Below are positions 28,984 to 38,792 of a DNA stretch of 64,000 nt, in pieces (position 1 is the first letter of the stretch; every line of letters begins with the position of its first letter). The translations under genes were made by a program, and so were the position numbers. The stretch is taken from assembly GCA_902514695.1 (NCBI GenBank), contig CABXRR010000001.1, positions 1-64,000 on the forward strand. The letters are read 5' to 3'. Source of the DNA: an uncultured Pelagibacteraceae bacterium (GTDB lineage Bacteria; Pseudomonadota; Alphaproteobacteria; Pelagibacterales; Pelagibacteraceae). The notes beneath the pieces were generated by a model. The model saw nothing but the letters and a program-made list of their open reading frames with translations, did no database searches and was not told the origin of the DNA.

Positions 28984-29413
28984 TGTTTTTAGGTTCTATA
29001 TTCGCAAGAGTCTCTAAAATATCTTTATTTTCATCACATAGTTTTTTACAAACTTGTTTGAAAGTTTTTGATAAGTCTTTTACTTTTTTATAATTGGACT
29101 TTTCTAAAGCAATTTTCATCGACATTAAAATTGCCTCTTCATTATCAGGTTCAATTAGCAATGTCGCTTCTAAATTTTTTTCTTCTTTTTTTTGATCTTC
29201 TTTAATATTGTAGATTTTTGCTAAATATAGATATGAATTTGAATTCTTTGGATTAAACACAATACTTCTTTCAAACATAAATTTTGCATCATCATATTTT
29301 TTTTCTTCAAAAAATTTTAGTCCTGTATTAAAAAATTTTTCATTACTATTTAAAGTATTAAATAAATTAATAATTAAATAAAAAAATAATGAAAATTTAA
29401 ATATTTTATTCAT
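28973..29413 (-). CDS. TPR-repeat protein between guaB and guaA
   Basis: A 146-residue protein with an N-terminal hydrophobic segment (probable signal peptide or anchor, [17 protein letters not shown]) and two to three TPR units such as [40 protein letters not shown]. It overlaps both guaB (1 base) and guaA (11 bases). Nothing in its sequence suggests a role in purine synthesis. Confidence 0.75.
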   Translation of the reverse strand: MNKIFKFSLFFYLIINLFNTLNSNEKFFNTGLKFFEEKKYDDAKFMFERSIVFNPKNSNSYLYLAKIYNIKEDQKKEEKNLEATLLIEPDNEEAILMSMKIALEKSNYKKVKDLSKTFKQVCKKLCDENKDILETLANIEPKNNES

Positions 29414-30495
29414 TAGTATTTATTATCATTTTTAACTATATCGACATTATGAACCATACTTTCATAAAAACCAGCCTTTGTAATTTTTACAAATTGTGGT
29501 TTATCTCTAAGATATTTAATTTGCTTAGATCCAAGATAACCCATTGACGATCTTAGACCACCGATTAACTTATAAATTATATTGCTAACTTTGCCTTTAT
29601 ATTTAGCAAAACCTTCTACTCCCTCTGGAACATATTTTGACATATCTTTTTGTTTTGATTGAAAATATCTATCAGCTGAACCTTTATTCATAGCGCCAAC
29701 TGAACCCATGCCTCTGAAGCTTTTGAAAAATTTACCATTTCTTTTTATTAATTTACCTGGTGTTTCGTCTGTTCCTGCAAATAAAGATCCTATCATTACT
29801 GCATCAGCGCCGGCAGCGAAAGCTTTTGCAAGATCACCAGAATATTTAATACCACCGTCAGAAATGATCTTTACATTTTTATTTTTAATTCCATTTCTAA
29901 CACTTAAAATTGCACTGAGTTGTGGCACACCAATTCCAGCAACTAATCTTGTTGTACAGATCGATCCAGGTCCTATACCAACTTTAATTATATCTACTCC
30001 CAATTTAAGTAAGAATTTAGCTGCTTCAGGTGTTGCAATATTTCCAGCACATAATGCAGTTTTTTTATTTTTGCTTTTTTTAATAAACTTAATTATTTCT
30101 GAAACTTTTTTTGTATGACCATGTGCAGTATCAACAACAATCATATCAATATTTTCTTTTAAAATTGCCTTTGCCCTTGTAAATTCATTAGGACCAGCAC
30201 CAACTGCTGCACCAACTAATAATTTTTGTTTTTTAACTTTTTTGATTTCTAAAATTTGTTTTTTTACATCAAGATTTCTATGAATTATTCCAAGTCCACC
30301 TGATTTTGCTATTGCAATTGCCATTTTACTTTCTGTAACTGTATCCATAGCCGATGACAAAAGAGGAATTTTAAGTTTTAAAGTTTCAGTTAATTTAATA
30401 CTAGTATCAACATCTGTCGGTAGAATTTCAGAATATTTTGGAACTAGAGTTACGTCATCAAAGGTGAGTGCTTCTTTTATAGGGACCATAATCAT
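29413..30495 (-). CDS. guaB: IMP dehydrogenase lacking CBS domains
   Basis: The 360-residue barrel enzyme has ALTFDDVTLVPKYSEILP, LLSSAMDTVTESKMAIAIA, the catalytic-cysteine loop GIGPGSICTTR, SDGGIKYSGDLAKA and the flap MGSVGAMNKGSADRYF. It oxidises IMP to XMP. Typical bacterial GuaB is about 490 residues with two CBS domains inserted after the first barrel segments. Here IKKVKKQKLLVGAAVGAG runs straight through that junction, so the regulatory Bateman module is cleanly absent while the catalytic residues remain. Confidence 0.95.
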   Translation of the reverse strand: MIMVPIKEALTFDDVTLVPKYSEILPTDVDTSIKLTETLKLKIPLLSSAMDTVTESKMAIAIAKSGGLGIIHRNLDVKKQILEIKKVKKQKLLVGAAVGAGPNEFTRAKAILKENIDMIVVDTAHGHTKKVSEIIKFIKKSKNKKTALCAGNIATPEAAKFLLKLGVDIIKVGIGPGSICTTRLVAGIGVPQLSAILSVRNGIKNKNVKIISDGGIKYSGDLAKAFAAGADAVMIGSLFAGTDETPGKLIKRNGKFFKSFRGMGSVGAMNKGSADRYFQSKQKDMSKYVPEGVEGFAKYKGKVSNIIYKLIGGLRSSMGYLGSKQIKYLRDKPQFVKITKAGFYESMVHNVDIVKNDNKY

Positions 30496-30526
30496 TTATA
30501 TATGATTCCTTTTATATTTAAAGAGG

Positions 30527-31138
30527 CTATCTAAGATTTTTACAAATAATAAAACTTTCTTTAGAGTCTTTACGACTAGATTTAGGTTTAAAAACCTTAA
30601 CTTCTTTAAAAAGTTTTTTCCCTAGTGCGACAATTTCATTAAATGAACCCCCCATAAATATTTTTGAAATAAAAGAACCTTCTTCTAACAAAACATCTTT
30701 TGAAAAAATCATTGCTTCTTTGCAAAGTTCGCCTGTTTGAATTGAGTCTATGTTTTTTATACCAGTGGTGTTTACAGCCATATCTGACATTACAACATCT
30801 GACCCTTTATTTAGATAATTTTTGATCTGATCTTGGATTAAAGGAGACGTAAAATCACCTTTAATTTGAATATTATTTTTAACTTTTTCCATTTCCTTTA
30901 AATCTATTGAAATAATTTTTCCATTTTTGACAATTTTAGAAGCATATTGAGTCCAACTACCTGGGGCCGCACCAATATCAATCACACACATGCCACCCTT
31001 AAAGATTTTAAACTTCTCATCAATTTCAATTAATTTATAAGCAGATCTAGCCCTATAACCATCAACTTTAGATTGACGGACATATATATCTCTTCTTTGT
31101 TTATTAACCCAATTTTTTGAAATTTTATTTTTTTTCAA
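30527..31138 (-). CDS. rlmE: 23S rRNA 2'-O-ribose methyltransferase RlmE
   Basis: The 203-residue FtsJ-family enzyme contains RSAYKLIEIDEKF with the catalytic Lys, the SAM motif DIGAAPGSWTQ, MSDMAVN with the catalytic Asp, FISKIFMGG with the second Lys, and SKESFIICK with the Glu. It 2'-O-methylates the position equivalent to U2552 of 23S rRNA. The family's usual length is about 200 residues. Confidence 0.94.
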   Translation of the reverse strand: MKKNKISKNWVNKQRRDIYVRQSKVDGYRARSAYKLIEIDEKFKIFKGGMCVIDIGAAPGSWTQYASKIVKNGKIISIDLKEMEKVKNNIQIKGDFTSPLIQDQIKNYLNKGSDVVMSDMAVNTTGIKNIDSIQTGELCKEAMIFSKDVLLEEGSFISKIFMGGSFNEIVALGKKLFKEVKVFKPKSSRKDSKESFIICKNLR

Positions 31139-32050
31139 TTAATTATTAAATCTTAGACTTTTATATATTTTTTTATTTTCGAGTGTTTCAATTTGAATTT
31201 CAACACTTTTGTCTAATCTCATATCTCTTCCATCCCTCCAAATCCCAGCGGCAAGATGCATTATTCCAATTTTATAATTTGGCAAAAATGGTTCGACAAA
31301 AGTTTTTTGTTCTTCGTCATATTTTGGAAGTAAATTACTTGTAATCCAATTACAGTTTAAAGGTAAAAACTCTGTCTCTAAATCATCGATATAAACAGAC
31401 ATATTAATTGCTAACCCCTCAGATCCAAAAATATTTCCAGCTTTTAAAGTTTTTGACAAATTATTTTGCCAAGAACTCCATCCTTTAGAATTTTTTTCTA
31501 GGGAAAAAACTCCAATATTAATGTGAGGTGCAAAAGCCAATTTTCTAGCTTTGTCGTAACCAATATTTGATTTTACAGCATGTTTAAAATTTTGAGATTT
31601 AATAATTGCTAATTTACCAATTAACCAATTTACTTTTGAGGTTATTTTATATCCAGGTCCAATAGTTTGTGTAATACCAAGCTTTCCGTTATTACATGCC
31701 TTGAAATACAGTTCTAAACAATTCCAATCATTTACCCAAGCATCACAATCTATCCACAAATACTTCTCATAATCAGGAAAATATTTTGGCAAGAATGCTC
31801 TTGATACTTGGCTTTTTAACCATTCTTTTCCTTTAACTTTTGAAGTTGGAACATCTATGTCCCATTCAGCAGGTTTAATTTCATCAACTTTATTTGATAA
31901 TTTTTCTTTTTGTTCTTTAGTTAATCCAGCATCCAAAATACAGATTGCAACTCCACTGCTTTCTTTAAATCTTTTAATTGAGTCTATCAATTCATCTAAT
32001 AAAGGAAAATAATTAGCATCTGCTAAAGAAACGATTACATTTTTTTTCAT
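31139..32050 (-). CDS. putative glycosyltransferase (GT8-like fold)
   Basis: The 303-residue protein starts KKNVIVSLADANYFPLLDELIDSIKRF and has a YLWIDCDAWVND motif, the DxD metal/sugar-nucleotide site of GT-A glycosyltransferases, followed by NIGVFSLEKNS and a late HLAAGIWRDGRDMRL segment. There are no membrane helices. The acceptor is unknown. It abuts rlmE and pssA on the same strand and may be co-transcribed with the phospholipid genes. Confidence 0.65.
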   Translation of the reverse strand: MKKNVIVSLADANYFPLLDELIDSIKRFKESSGVAICILDAGLTKEQKEKLSNKVDEIKPAEWDIDVPTSKVKGKEWLKSQVSRAFLPKYFPDYEKYLWIDCDAWVNDWNCLELYFKACNNGKLGITQTIGPGYKITSKVNWLIGKLAIIKSQNFKHAVKSNIGYDKARKLAFAPHINIGVFSLEKNSKGWSSWQNNLSKTLKAGNIFGSEGLAINMSVYIDDLETEFLPLNCNWITSNLLPKYDEEQKTFVEPFLPNYKIGIMHLAAGIWRDGRDMRLDKSVEIQIETLENKKIYKSLRFNN

Positions 32051-32854
32051 CTATAGAATATCTTCTAATTCTTCATCTTTATCTGAAGAAATATTTTTCT
32101 CTTTTTTAATTTTTTTATAATGAAAATAGCTAATTGGAATTAAGCAAATATAAATTAAACAAGTTACTGCTAAAATTTTAAAAGTGTAAACCAATAAAGC
32201 ACCAAAAAATAAAACAATTCCAAATAATAAAAATTTTGTTAAAGATCTGGGAATGACTATTTTTTTAAATGAATATGTTGGAATTGTACTTATTAGTAAT
32301 ATTGAAACTACAATAAAGAATAATGGAACAACAATATCGTAATTTATTTTTGTGAAAGATGATCCAAATCCACTAAAGCTAAAAATTAAAGGCATTAAAA
32401 CAATTATTCCTCCTGCAGGAGATGGCATTCCTTCAAAAAAATTATCTTTCCATGATGGTTCCTCATCAGAATTAACATTGAATCTTGCGAGTCTTAATGC
32501 CACGCAAACTACATAGGTTAGACAAACAAACCATCCTAACTTATCTAAATATTGTAAATTCCAAAAATACATTATGAGTGCCGGAGCTACTCCAAAACTA
32601 ATTACATCCCCAAGAGAATCTAGTTCTTTACCCATTTTTGATGTACCTTTAATTAATCTAGCAATTCTTCCATCTAGTGCATCCATCAAGCCTGCAAACA
32701 ATATTGCAATTATAGCTATTGCAAATTTACCATCTATAGCAAACTTTATAGAGGTTAAGCCTATACAGACACCAATTAGTGTAATGGCGTTTGGTAAAAT
32801 CATTCTTGTTTTTTTATTTGAAACAATTTTAAAATTATTTTTTGGCTGTTCCAT
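32051..32854 (-). CDS. pssA: CDP-diacylglycerol-serine O-phosphatidyltransferase
   Basis: The 267-residue membrane protein has the CDP-alcohol phosphatidyltransferase signature DALDGRIARLIKGTSKMGKELDSLGDVISFG, and about seven or eight helices with a charged C-terminal tail. It makes phosphatidylserine from CDP-diacylglycerol and serine. It lies directly after psd, so the two steps to phosphatidylethanolamine are encoded together. Confidence 0.94.
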   Translation of the reverse strand: MEQPKNNFKIVSNKKTRMILPNAITLIGVCIGLTSIKFAIDGKFAIAIIAILFAGLMDALDGRIARLIKGTSKMGKELDSLGDVISFGVAPALIMYFWNLQYLDKLGWFVCLTYVVCVALRLARFNVNSDEEPSWKDNFFEGMPSPAGGIIVLMPLIFSFSGFGSSFTKINYDIVVPLFFIVVSILLISTIPTYSFKKIVIPRSLTKFLLFGIVLFFGALLVYTFKILAVTCLIYICLIPISYFHYKKIKKEKNISSDKDEELEDIL

Positions 32855-32855
32855 G

Positions 32856-33503
32856 CTATTTTTTAGCTAGTAATGTTTCTCCTGAGATAGCTTTTTGTCC
32901 AACTTTTACTAAAGGCACATAATTTTCAAAATATATATCTGCTCTACTTCCAAATCTTATCATTCCAATTCTTTCACCTTGTTTCAAATCTTGATCTTTA
33001 TTCGTCTCACAAACAATTCTTCTAGCAACTAACCCAGCAATTTGAACTACAATTATGTCATTGTTTTGAAGATCTTTAATCTTATAATAATTTCTCTCAT
33101 TATCTTCACTGGCTTTATCAAGAGATGCATTAAAAAATTTTCCTGGTTTATACAAAATCTCCTCCACTTTACCAGCACAAGGTGTTCTATTAACATGACA
33201 ATCAAAAATGTTCATAAAAATACTTATCTTCTTTAATTTTCTATTTTCAAATCCAAGTTCTTTAGGACCATCAACTTCTTCAACTTTTATTATTTCTCCG
33301 TCTGCTGGACTTACAAGGTAGTTATCATTTTCTATGATCACTCTTTCTGGATCTCTAAAAAAATAATAAACCCAAATAGTTAGTATTAAACCTATTAAGC
33401 CTAAAAAATCACTAAAGCTATAAAACACTATGGTGACGATTGCAGCTATAACTAAAAATTTATATCCCTCTGCGTGAATTTTTGGAAATATTTTACTTAA
33501 CAT
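32856..33503 (-). CDS. psd: phosphatidylserine decarboxylase
   Basis: The 215-residue protein is the short Psd type. It has an N-terminal hydrophobic hairpin, VYYFFRDPERVI, SPADGEI, MNIFDCHVNRTPCAGKVE, and the self-cleavage site IRFGSRADIYF, where the Ser becomes the pyruvoyl cofactor. It forms phosphatidylethanolamine in the inner membrane. It is the first gene of the psd-pssA pair and is divergent from icd. Confidence 0.94.
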   Translation of the reverse strand: MLSKIFPKIHAEGYKFLVIAAIVTIVFYSFSDFLGLIGLILTIWVYYFFRDPERVIIENDNYLVSPADGEIIKVEEVDGPKELGFENRKLKKISIFMNIFDCHVNRTPCAGKVEEILYKPGKFFNASLDKASEDNERNYYKIKDLQNNDIIVVQIAGLVARRIVCETNKDQDLKQGERIGMIRFGSRADIYFENYVPLVKVGQKAISGETLLAKK

Positions 33504-33513
33504 ATTCTTCTAT

Positions 33514-33543
33514 TTGATAATTTTTCATTAATATGTATATAAA
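33514..33543 (+). promoter_or_regulatory. candidate promoter of icd
   Basis: TTGATA (33514-33519) is followed by overlapping -10 candidates TATATA (33536) and TATAAA (33538) at 16- or 18-base spacing. It lies 30-60 bases before the icd start in the psd/icd divergent gap. Judged by eye. Confidence 0.45.
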
Positions 33544-33575
33544 ATCACGAAATTCAATTAATAAGATAAATATAA

Positions 33576-34790
33576 GTGAGCAAAATTACCGTTAAAAACC
33601 CAGTAGTAGAGTTAGATGGCGATGAAATGACCAGAATAATCTGGGAATTTATTAAGAATAAATTAATCCTGCCTTATCTTGATCTAGGTATTGAATACTA
33701 CGATTTAGGAATGAAAAGCAGAGATGATACGGATGATCAAATTACAATAGACTCAGCTAATGCTATAAAAAAAATAGGCGTTGGTATTAAATGTGCAACC
33801 ATAACTCCAGATGAAGCTAGAGTAGAAGAATTTAGTTTAAAAAAAATGTGGAGATCACCTAATGGAACTATCAGAAATATTATTGGAGGTACCGTTTTTA
33901 GAGAACCAATAATCTGTTCCAATATTCCAAAATTAGTTCCTTCTTGGTCAGACCCTGTTGTAATTGGAAGACATGCTTTTGGTGATCAATACAGAGCAAC
34001 TGATTTTAAAGTTCCAGGAAAAGGAAAGATGGAAGTTAAATGGACATCAGAAGATGGTAAAGATGAAATTAAATATGAAGTTTTCAATTTTACAGGTCCA
34101 GGAGTTGCACTTTCAATGTACAATTTAGATAAATCTATTGAAGACTTTGCAAGATCTTGTTTTAGTTATGGCTTAATTAAAAAATGGCCAGTCTATTTAT
34201 CAACGAAAAATACTATTTTGAAAAAATATGATGGAAGATTTAAAGATATATTTGAAGATGTGTTCAATAAAGAATTTAAGAAAAAATTTGAAGAAGCTAA
34301 AATTACTTATGAACATAGATTGATTGATGACATGGTGGCGTGTGCGATGAAATGGAGTGGTAAATATATTTGGGCTTGTAAAAATTATGATGGTGATGTC
34401 CAGTCTGATACAATGGCACAAGGATATGGTTCACTTGGTCTAATGACTAGTACATTATTAACTCCAGATGGAAAAATAATGGAGGCAGAAGCAGCTCATG
34501 GAACTGTAACAAGGCACTTTAGAATGCACCAACAAGGTAAGGAAACTTCAACTAATCCAATAGCTTCAATATTTGCCTGGACACGGGGGTTAGCTCATAG
34601 GGGAAAATTAGATAATAATGAAAAGTTAATTAAATTTGCAAATACAATTGAACAAGTTTGTATAAATTGTGTTGAAAGTGGCTCGATGACAAAAGATCTA
34701 GCAATTTTAATAGGACCATCAAGTAAATATCTTACTACAAACCAATTTTTAGATGTAATTGACAATAATTTAAAAAAGAAACTAAATTAA
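33576..34790 (+). CDS. icd: NADP-dependent isocitrate dehydrogenase (eukaryote-like type)
   Basis: The 404-residue enzyme begins at GTG ([23 protein letters not shown]). It carries the substrate block [24 protein letters not shown], the metal-binding region [16 protein letters not shown] and [23 protein letters not shown], and HGTVTRHF. This is the subfamily II IDH found in mitochondria and many alphaproteobacteria, making 2-oxoglutarate and NADPH. The 3' end overlaps the convergent alaS gene by 9 bases. Confidence 0.96.
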   Translation: MSKITVKNPVVELDGDEMTRIIWEFIKNKLILPYLDLGIEYYDLGMKSRDDTDDQITIDSANAIKKIGVGIKCATITPDEARVEEFSLKKMWRSPNGTIRNIIGGTVFREPIICSNIPKLVPSWSDPVVIGRHAFGDQYRATDFKVPGKGKMEVKWTSEDGKDEIKYEVFNFTGPGVALSMYNLDKSIEDFARSCFSYGLIKKWPVYLSTKNTILKKYDGRFKDIFEDVFNKEFKKKFEEAKITYEHRLIDDMVACAMKWSGKYIWACKNYDGDVQSDTMAQGYGSLGLMTSTLLTPDGKIMEAEAAHGTVTRHFRMHQQGKETSTNPIASIFAWTRGLAHRGKLDNNEKLIKFANTIEQVCINCVESGSMTKDLAILIGPSSKYLTTNQFLDVIDNNLKKKLN

Positions 34791-37448
34791 ATCTCTCAGT
34801 TTTTTAAAAGCTTCGTCTATCTTATTCTTATTTTGACCACCAGCTTGTGCAAAATCTTTTCTTCCACCACCCCCTTTGCCACCAATAATTTCTGATCCCA
34901 ATTTTGCAAATTTTACAGCATCATATTTTTTAACTAATTTTTCAGTTATACCTACAGCGAGTCCAACTTTATCTTCACTGCTAGCAAAAACAATAACGAT
35001 ACCATCACCTAATTCTTTTTTTCCACCATCAACTAATTTTCTTAAATCTTTGGGTGGTAAATCTTGTACTTTTTGAAATCTTACCATTATATCTTTTATT
35101 TTTTCATCTTTGATAATATTCCTTGTTTTATCTTTAAGAACTGCGCTGACATTTAGTTGCTCAAGTTGTCTTGTAAGATTTTTTATAATTTCTTTAAGAT
35201 CCTCATTATTAACGTTTGGTTTGCCTCCAAGTTTTATAATTTGAGATGACAGCTCTTTGATATTTTCCTCATCTTTTTGCGTAGATAAAGTTGATAATTT
35301 TTCTTTAGTCTTAATAAAATCCTCAAGCTGCTTATCTCTTAAAGCTTCAACTCTTCTAACACCAGCAGCAATAGATGATTGGCTTACAGTTTTAAATTTT
35401 CCAATATCACCAGTATTTTTGACATGAGTTCCTCCACACAATTCTGTTGAAAAATATGCCTCTTTTTCCTTACCCATAGATACTACACGAACTTCTTCTC
35501 CATATTTTTCTCCAAAGAAAGCTAATGCACCTTTTTCTATAGCTGCTTTTGGAGTCATAATTCTTGTGGTTACTTCAGAACTATTTGAAACATATTCATT
35601 AACTAATTTATCGATAGTTTCTAACTCTTCATTGGAAATTGGTTTCATATGACTAAAGTCAAATCTTAATCTGTCTGGAGCAACTAATGATCCTTTTTGC
35701 ATAACATGTTTACCTAAGGTTCTCCTCAAGGACTCGTGGAGCAAATGTGTAGCAGAATGGTAAGCCTTTAGATTATCTCTTCTCTCAACATCTATTTTCA
35801 TCTCCACTACATCATTGATTTTTATTTCTCCAGTTTTGATTGATCCGTAATGAACAAATAAATTCCCAAGTTTTTTTTGTGTATCATCAACCTCAAAAAC
35901 AGAATTTCCAGAAACAATTGTTCCTTTATCTCCAAGTTGTCCTCCTGACTCTCCATAAAACGGGGTTTGATTTGTAATGATCATTCCCTTTTCACCAGAA
36001 GATAAAGATTTTGTTTCTTTGTCATCTTTAATTAAATTTAACACAACACCCTCTGACTGATTTGACTCATAACCTAAAAATTCTGTTGGACCAGTTTTGT
36101 CTTTAATTGAAAACCAAATCGCTTCTTCAGAACTATCTCCAGAACCTTTCCAGTTCTTTTTTGCAAGTTCTTTGCTTTTTTTCATTAATTCATCAAATTT
36201 CTTATCATCAACTTTTAAAGATTTATTTTTTAAAATGTCTTCTGTAAGATCTAATGGAAAACCATAGGTGTCATATAGTTTGAATGCGACATCACCAGGT
36301 AAAATTTTATCTATTTTTGCAATTTCATCATTCAAAATTTTGATACCTCTATCAAGTAAAACTAAAAATTTTTCTTCCTCCATCCTTAAAGTTTCTTTGA
36401 TTAAGGATTGAGATCTTTCAAGCTCTGGATAATTTCCGGACATCTCTTTTTTTAATGAATCAAAAATTTTATAAAAAATTGGTTCTTTAGATCCTAACAA
36501 ATGAGAATGTCTCATTCCTCTTCTCATAATTCTTCTTAGAACATATCCACGACCTTCATTTGAAGGTAAAACACCTTCAGCCAAAAGAAATGAGCTTGCT
36601 CTTAAATGATCAGCAATAACTCTAAAACTTGATATATTTTTATCTTCTTGTTTAACTTTTGTTACGTCAGATATTGAGCTAATTAATTTCTTAAAATGAT
36701 CAGTTTGATAATTATCATGTGTACCTTGTAAAAGAGCTGCAATTCTCTCTAATCCCATTCCAGTATCGACAGATGGTTTTGGCAAATCTATTCTTTTATC
36801 TTTTGAAACTTGTTCATACTGCATAAAAACTAAGTTCCAAATTTCAATAAAACGATCTCCATCTTGATCCTTAGTTCCCGGTAGACCTCCTTTTAAATGA
36901 TCGCCATGGTCGTAAAATATTTCAGAGCAAGGTCCACAAGGACCTGTCTCACCCATAGACCAGAAGTTGTCTGATGTTGCAATTCTAATTATTTTATCAT
37001 CACTAAAACCCGCAATTTTCTTCCAAAAATTAAAGGCTTCATCATCTTCATGAAACACCGTTACGTAAAGTCTATTTTTATCTAAACCAAAATCTTTAGT
37101 AATTAAATTCCATGCAAGTTCTATTCCTCTTTCTTTAAAGTAATCTCCAAAAGAAAAGTTTCCCAACATTTCAAAGAAAGTATGATGTCTTGGCGTATAA
37201 CCAACATTTTCCAGGTCGTTGTGCTTACCACCAGCTCTGACACATTTTTGTGAAGTAGTTGCCCTTTGATAATCCCTTTTTTCTAAACCAGTAAATACAT
37301 TTTTAAACTGAACCATTCCTGAATTAGCAAACATTAAGGTTGGGTCATTATTTGGAACTAAATTGCTAGATTCAACAATCTTATGATCATTTTTTTCGAA
37401 GTATTTAAGAAACGTACTTCTTATTTCATTTAATGATTTGTCCGCCAT
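34782..37448 (-). CDS. alaS: alanyl-tRNA synthetase
   Basis: The 888-residue enzyme has all expected parts: the class II catalytic core ([32 protein letters not shown]), the editing domain with [11 protein letters not shown] and CGGTH zinc-binding motifs, a coiled-coil region, and the C-terminal glycine-rich DHHA1 domain ([18 protein letters not shown]). It charges tRNA-Ala. A stem-loop separates it from the upstream recA gene. Confidence 0.97.
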   Translation of the reverse strand: MADKSLNEIRSTFLKYFEKNDHKIVESSNLVPNNDPTLMFANSGMVQFKNVFTGLEKRDYQRATTSQKCVRAGGKHNDLENVGYTPRHHTFFEMLGNFSFGDYFKERGIELAWNLITKDFGLDKNRLYVTVFHEDDEAFNFWKKIAGFSDDKIIRIATSDNFWSMGETGPCGPCSEIFYDHGDHLKGGLPGTKDQDGDRFIEIWNLVFMQYEQVSKDKRIDLPKPSVDTGMGLERIAALLQGTHDNYQTDHFKKLISSISDVTKVKQEDKNISSFRVIADHLRASSFLLAEGVLPSNEGRGYVLRRIMRRGMRHSHLLGSKEPIFYKIFDSLKKEMSGNYPELERSQSLIKETLRMEEEKFLVLLDRGIKILNDEIAKIDKILPGDVAFKLYDTYGFPLDLTEDILKNKSLKVDDKKFDELMKKSKELAKKNWKGSGDSSEEAIWFSIKDKTGPTEFLGYESNQSEGVVLNLIKDDKETKSLSSGEKGMIITNQTPFYGESGGQLGDKGTIVSGNSVFEVDDTQKKLGNLFVHYGSIKTGEIKINDVVEMKIDVERRDNLKAYHSATHLLHESLRRTLGKHVMQKGSLVAPDRLRFDFSHMKPISNEELETIDKLVNEYVSNSSEVTTRIMTPKAAIEKGALAFFGEKYGEEVRVVSMGKEKEAYFSTELCGGTHVKNTGDIGKFKTVSQSSIAAGVRRVEALRDKQLEDFIKTKEKLSTLSTQKDEENIKELSSQIIKLGGKPNVNNEDLKEIIKNLTRQLEQLNVSAVLKDKTRNIIKDEKIKDIMVRFQKVQDLPPKDLRKLVDGGKKELGDGIVIVFASSEDKVGLAVGITEKLVKKYDAVKFAKLGSEIIGGKGGGGRKDFAQAGGQNKNKIDEAFKKLRDLI

Positions 37449-37498
37449 ATTTTTAAAATACAGCTTTTTTATTCTATGTCTAGATAACGATAAGGGGG

Positions 37499-37523
37499 AA
37501 AGGCGCTTAAAATAAGCGCCTTT
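37499..37523 (-). terminator. stem-loop downstream of recA
   Basis: An 11-bp perfect inverted repeat, AAAGGCGCTTA / TAAGCGCCTTT with a 3-base loop, lies just past the recA stop and before alaS on the minus strand. It is followed by CCCCCTTATCG rather than a U-run, so termination may be partial. Confidence 0.6.
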
Positions 37524-37548
37524 GATAATTTAAAGATGACCTTTAATT

Positions 37549-38685
37549 TTAGTTCTTTTTAGCAGGAGCAGCTTCTTCTTTTTCAGCTACTTTCTTCTCT
37601 TTTTCAATTTTTTCTGGACTTAATGGATTTCCTTCAATTTTTTTAGAAATCACACCAGCTTTTTCCCTAATTGCCATTTCAATTTCTGCAGCAACTTGTG
37701 GATTTTGAGCTAAATAGACTTTTGCGTTTTCTCTTCCTTGTCCAATTTTCTCTCCTTTATACGCATACCATGCACCTGATTTTTCAATAATATCAGCCTT
37801 AGCTCCTAGGTCTACTAATTCACCCATTTTGCTAATTCCTTTTCCATACATTAAGTCAAATTCAACAACTTTAAATGGTGGTGCAACTTTATTTTTAACT
37901 ACTTTCACTCTAGTAGAGTTACCAATAATTTCATCTTTATCTTTGATGGCACCAATTCTTCTAATGTCCATTCTTACAGATGAATAAAATTTAAGTGCAT
38001 TTCCACCAGATGTTGTTTCAGGGCTTCCAAACATAACTCCAATTTTCATTCTAATTTGGTTAATGAAAATCATCATTGTGTTTGTGTTTGAAATTGAACC
38101 AGTTAATTTTCTTAAAGCCTGACTCATTAATCTTGATTGAAGACCTACGTGATGGTCACCCATTTCACCTTCAATTTCAGCTTTTGGAGTTAATGCTGCA
38201 ACTGAGTCAATTACAATTACTGAAATAGAGCCTGATTTTACTAGAGTATCTGCTATTTCTAAAGCTTGCTCACCCGCATCTGGTTGAGAAATTAATAATT
38301 CTTCAGTATTTACTCCTAATTTTTTTGCGTAAACTGGATCTAAAGCATGCTCGGCATCAACGAATGCACAAATTCCACCAGCTTTTTGTGCTTCAGCAAC
38401 TACTTGTAAAGCTAATGTTGTTTTTCCAGAAGATTCTGGCCCGTAAACTTCTATAATTCTTCCTTTAGGCAAACCACCTATTCCTAGAGCTAAGTCTAAG
38501 CTTAAAGATCCTGTAGATATCGACTCGATATCCATAGCTCTTTTTTCGCCAAGCTTCATAACTGAACCTTTTCCAAAATTGTCAGTTATCTGGCTGATAG
38601 CAGCATCTAATGCCTTATTTTTTTCTTTGATGTCCATTTCTTGATCTTTAGTAGATTTAACTACTTTTAGGTTATTTTTCGTCAT
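37549..38685 (-). CDS. recA: RecA recombinase
   Basis: The 378-residue protein has the Walker A motif GPESSGKTT, the [15 protein letters not shown] region, the L2 loop [16 protein letters not shown], and a lysine/glutamate/alanine-rich C-terminal tail. It forms filaments on single-stranded DNA for recombination and triggers LexA/UmuD self-cleavage. An imperfect LexA-box-like sequence lies about 50 bases upstream. The LexA-boxed umuDC pair is a few kilobases away on the opposite strand. Confidence 0.98.
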   Translation of the reverse strand: MTKNNLKVVKSTKDQEMDIKEKNKALDAAISQITDNFGKGSVMKLGEKRAMDIESISTGSLSLDLALGIGGLPKGRIIEVYGPESSGKTTLALQVVAEAQKAGGICAFVDAEHALDPVYAKKLGVNTEELLISQPDAGEQALEIADTLVKSGSISVIVIDSVAALTPKAEIEGEMGDHHVGLQSRLMSQALRKLTGSISNTNTMMIFINQIRMKIGVMFGSPETTSGGNALKFYSSVRMDIRRIGAIKDKDEIIGNSTRVKVVKNKVAPPFKVVEFDLMYGKGISKMGELVDLGAKADIIEKSGAWYAYKGEKIGQGRENAKVYLAQNPQVAAEIEMAIREKAGVISKKIEGNPLSPEKIEKEKKVAEKEEAAPAKKN

Positions 38686-38734
38686 TTTTAGCCTCTTTTT
38701 TTAATTTTTTTAACACTCGAATCATAGAATAAAT

Positions 38735-38749
38735 GTACACATTTTGTTC
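38735..38749 (-). promoter_or_regulatory. degenerate LexA-box candidate upstream of recA
   Basis: On the minus strand GAACAAAATGTGTAC fits the alphaproteobacterial GAAC-N7-GAAC operator with one mismatch in the second half. It shares its first eight bases with the perfect box at umuD. It lies about 50 bases before the recA start, near a possible TATGAT -10 element. Evidence is by eye. Confidence 0.4.
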
Positions 38750-38792
38750 TCATTAGCAAGATTAATTTATTTTGATGAAAAAAGACCAAATA

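Noticed and set aside
29708-30118. 136-residue plus-strand ORF opposite guaB
   Set aside because: It lies wholly antisense to the well-conserved IMP dehydrogenase gene and shows no recognisable motif; a shadow ORF.
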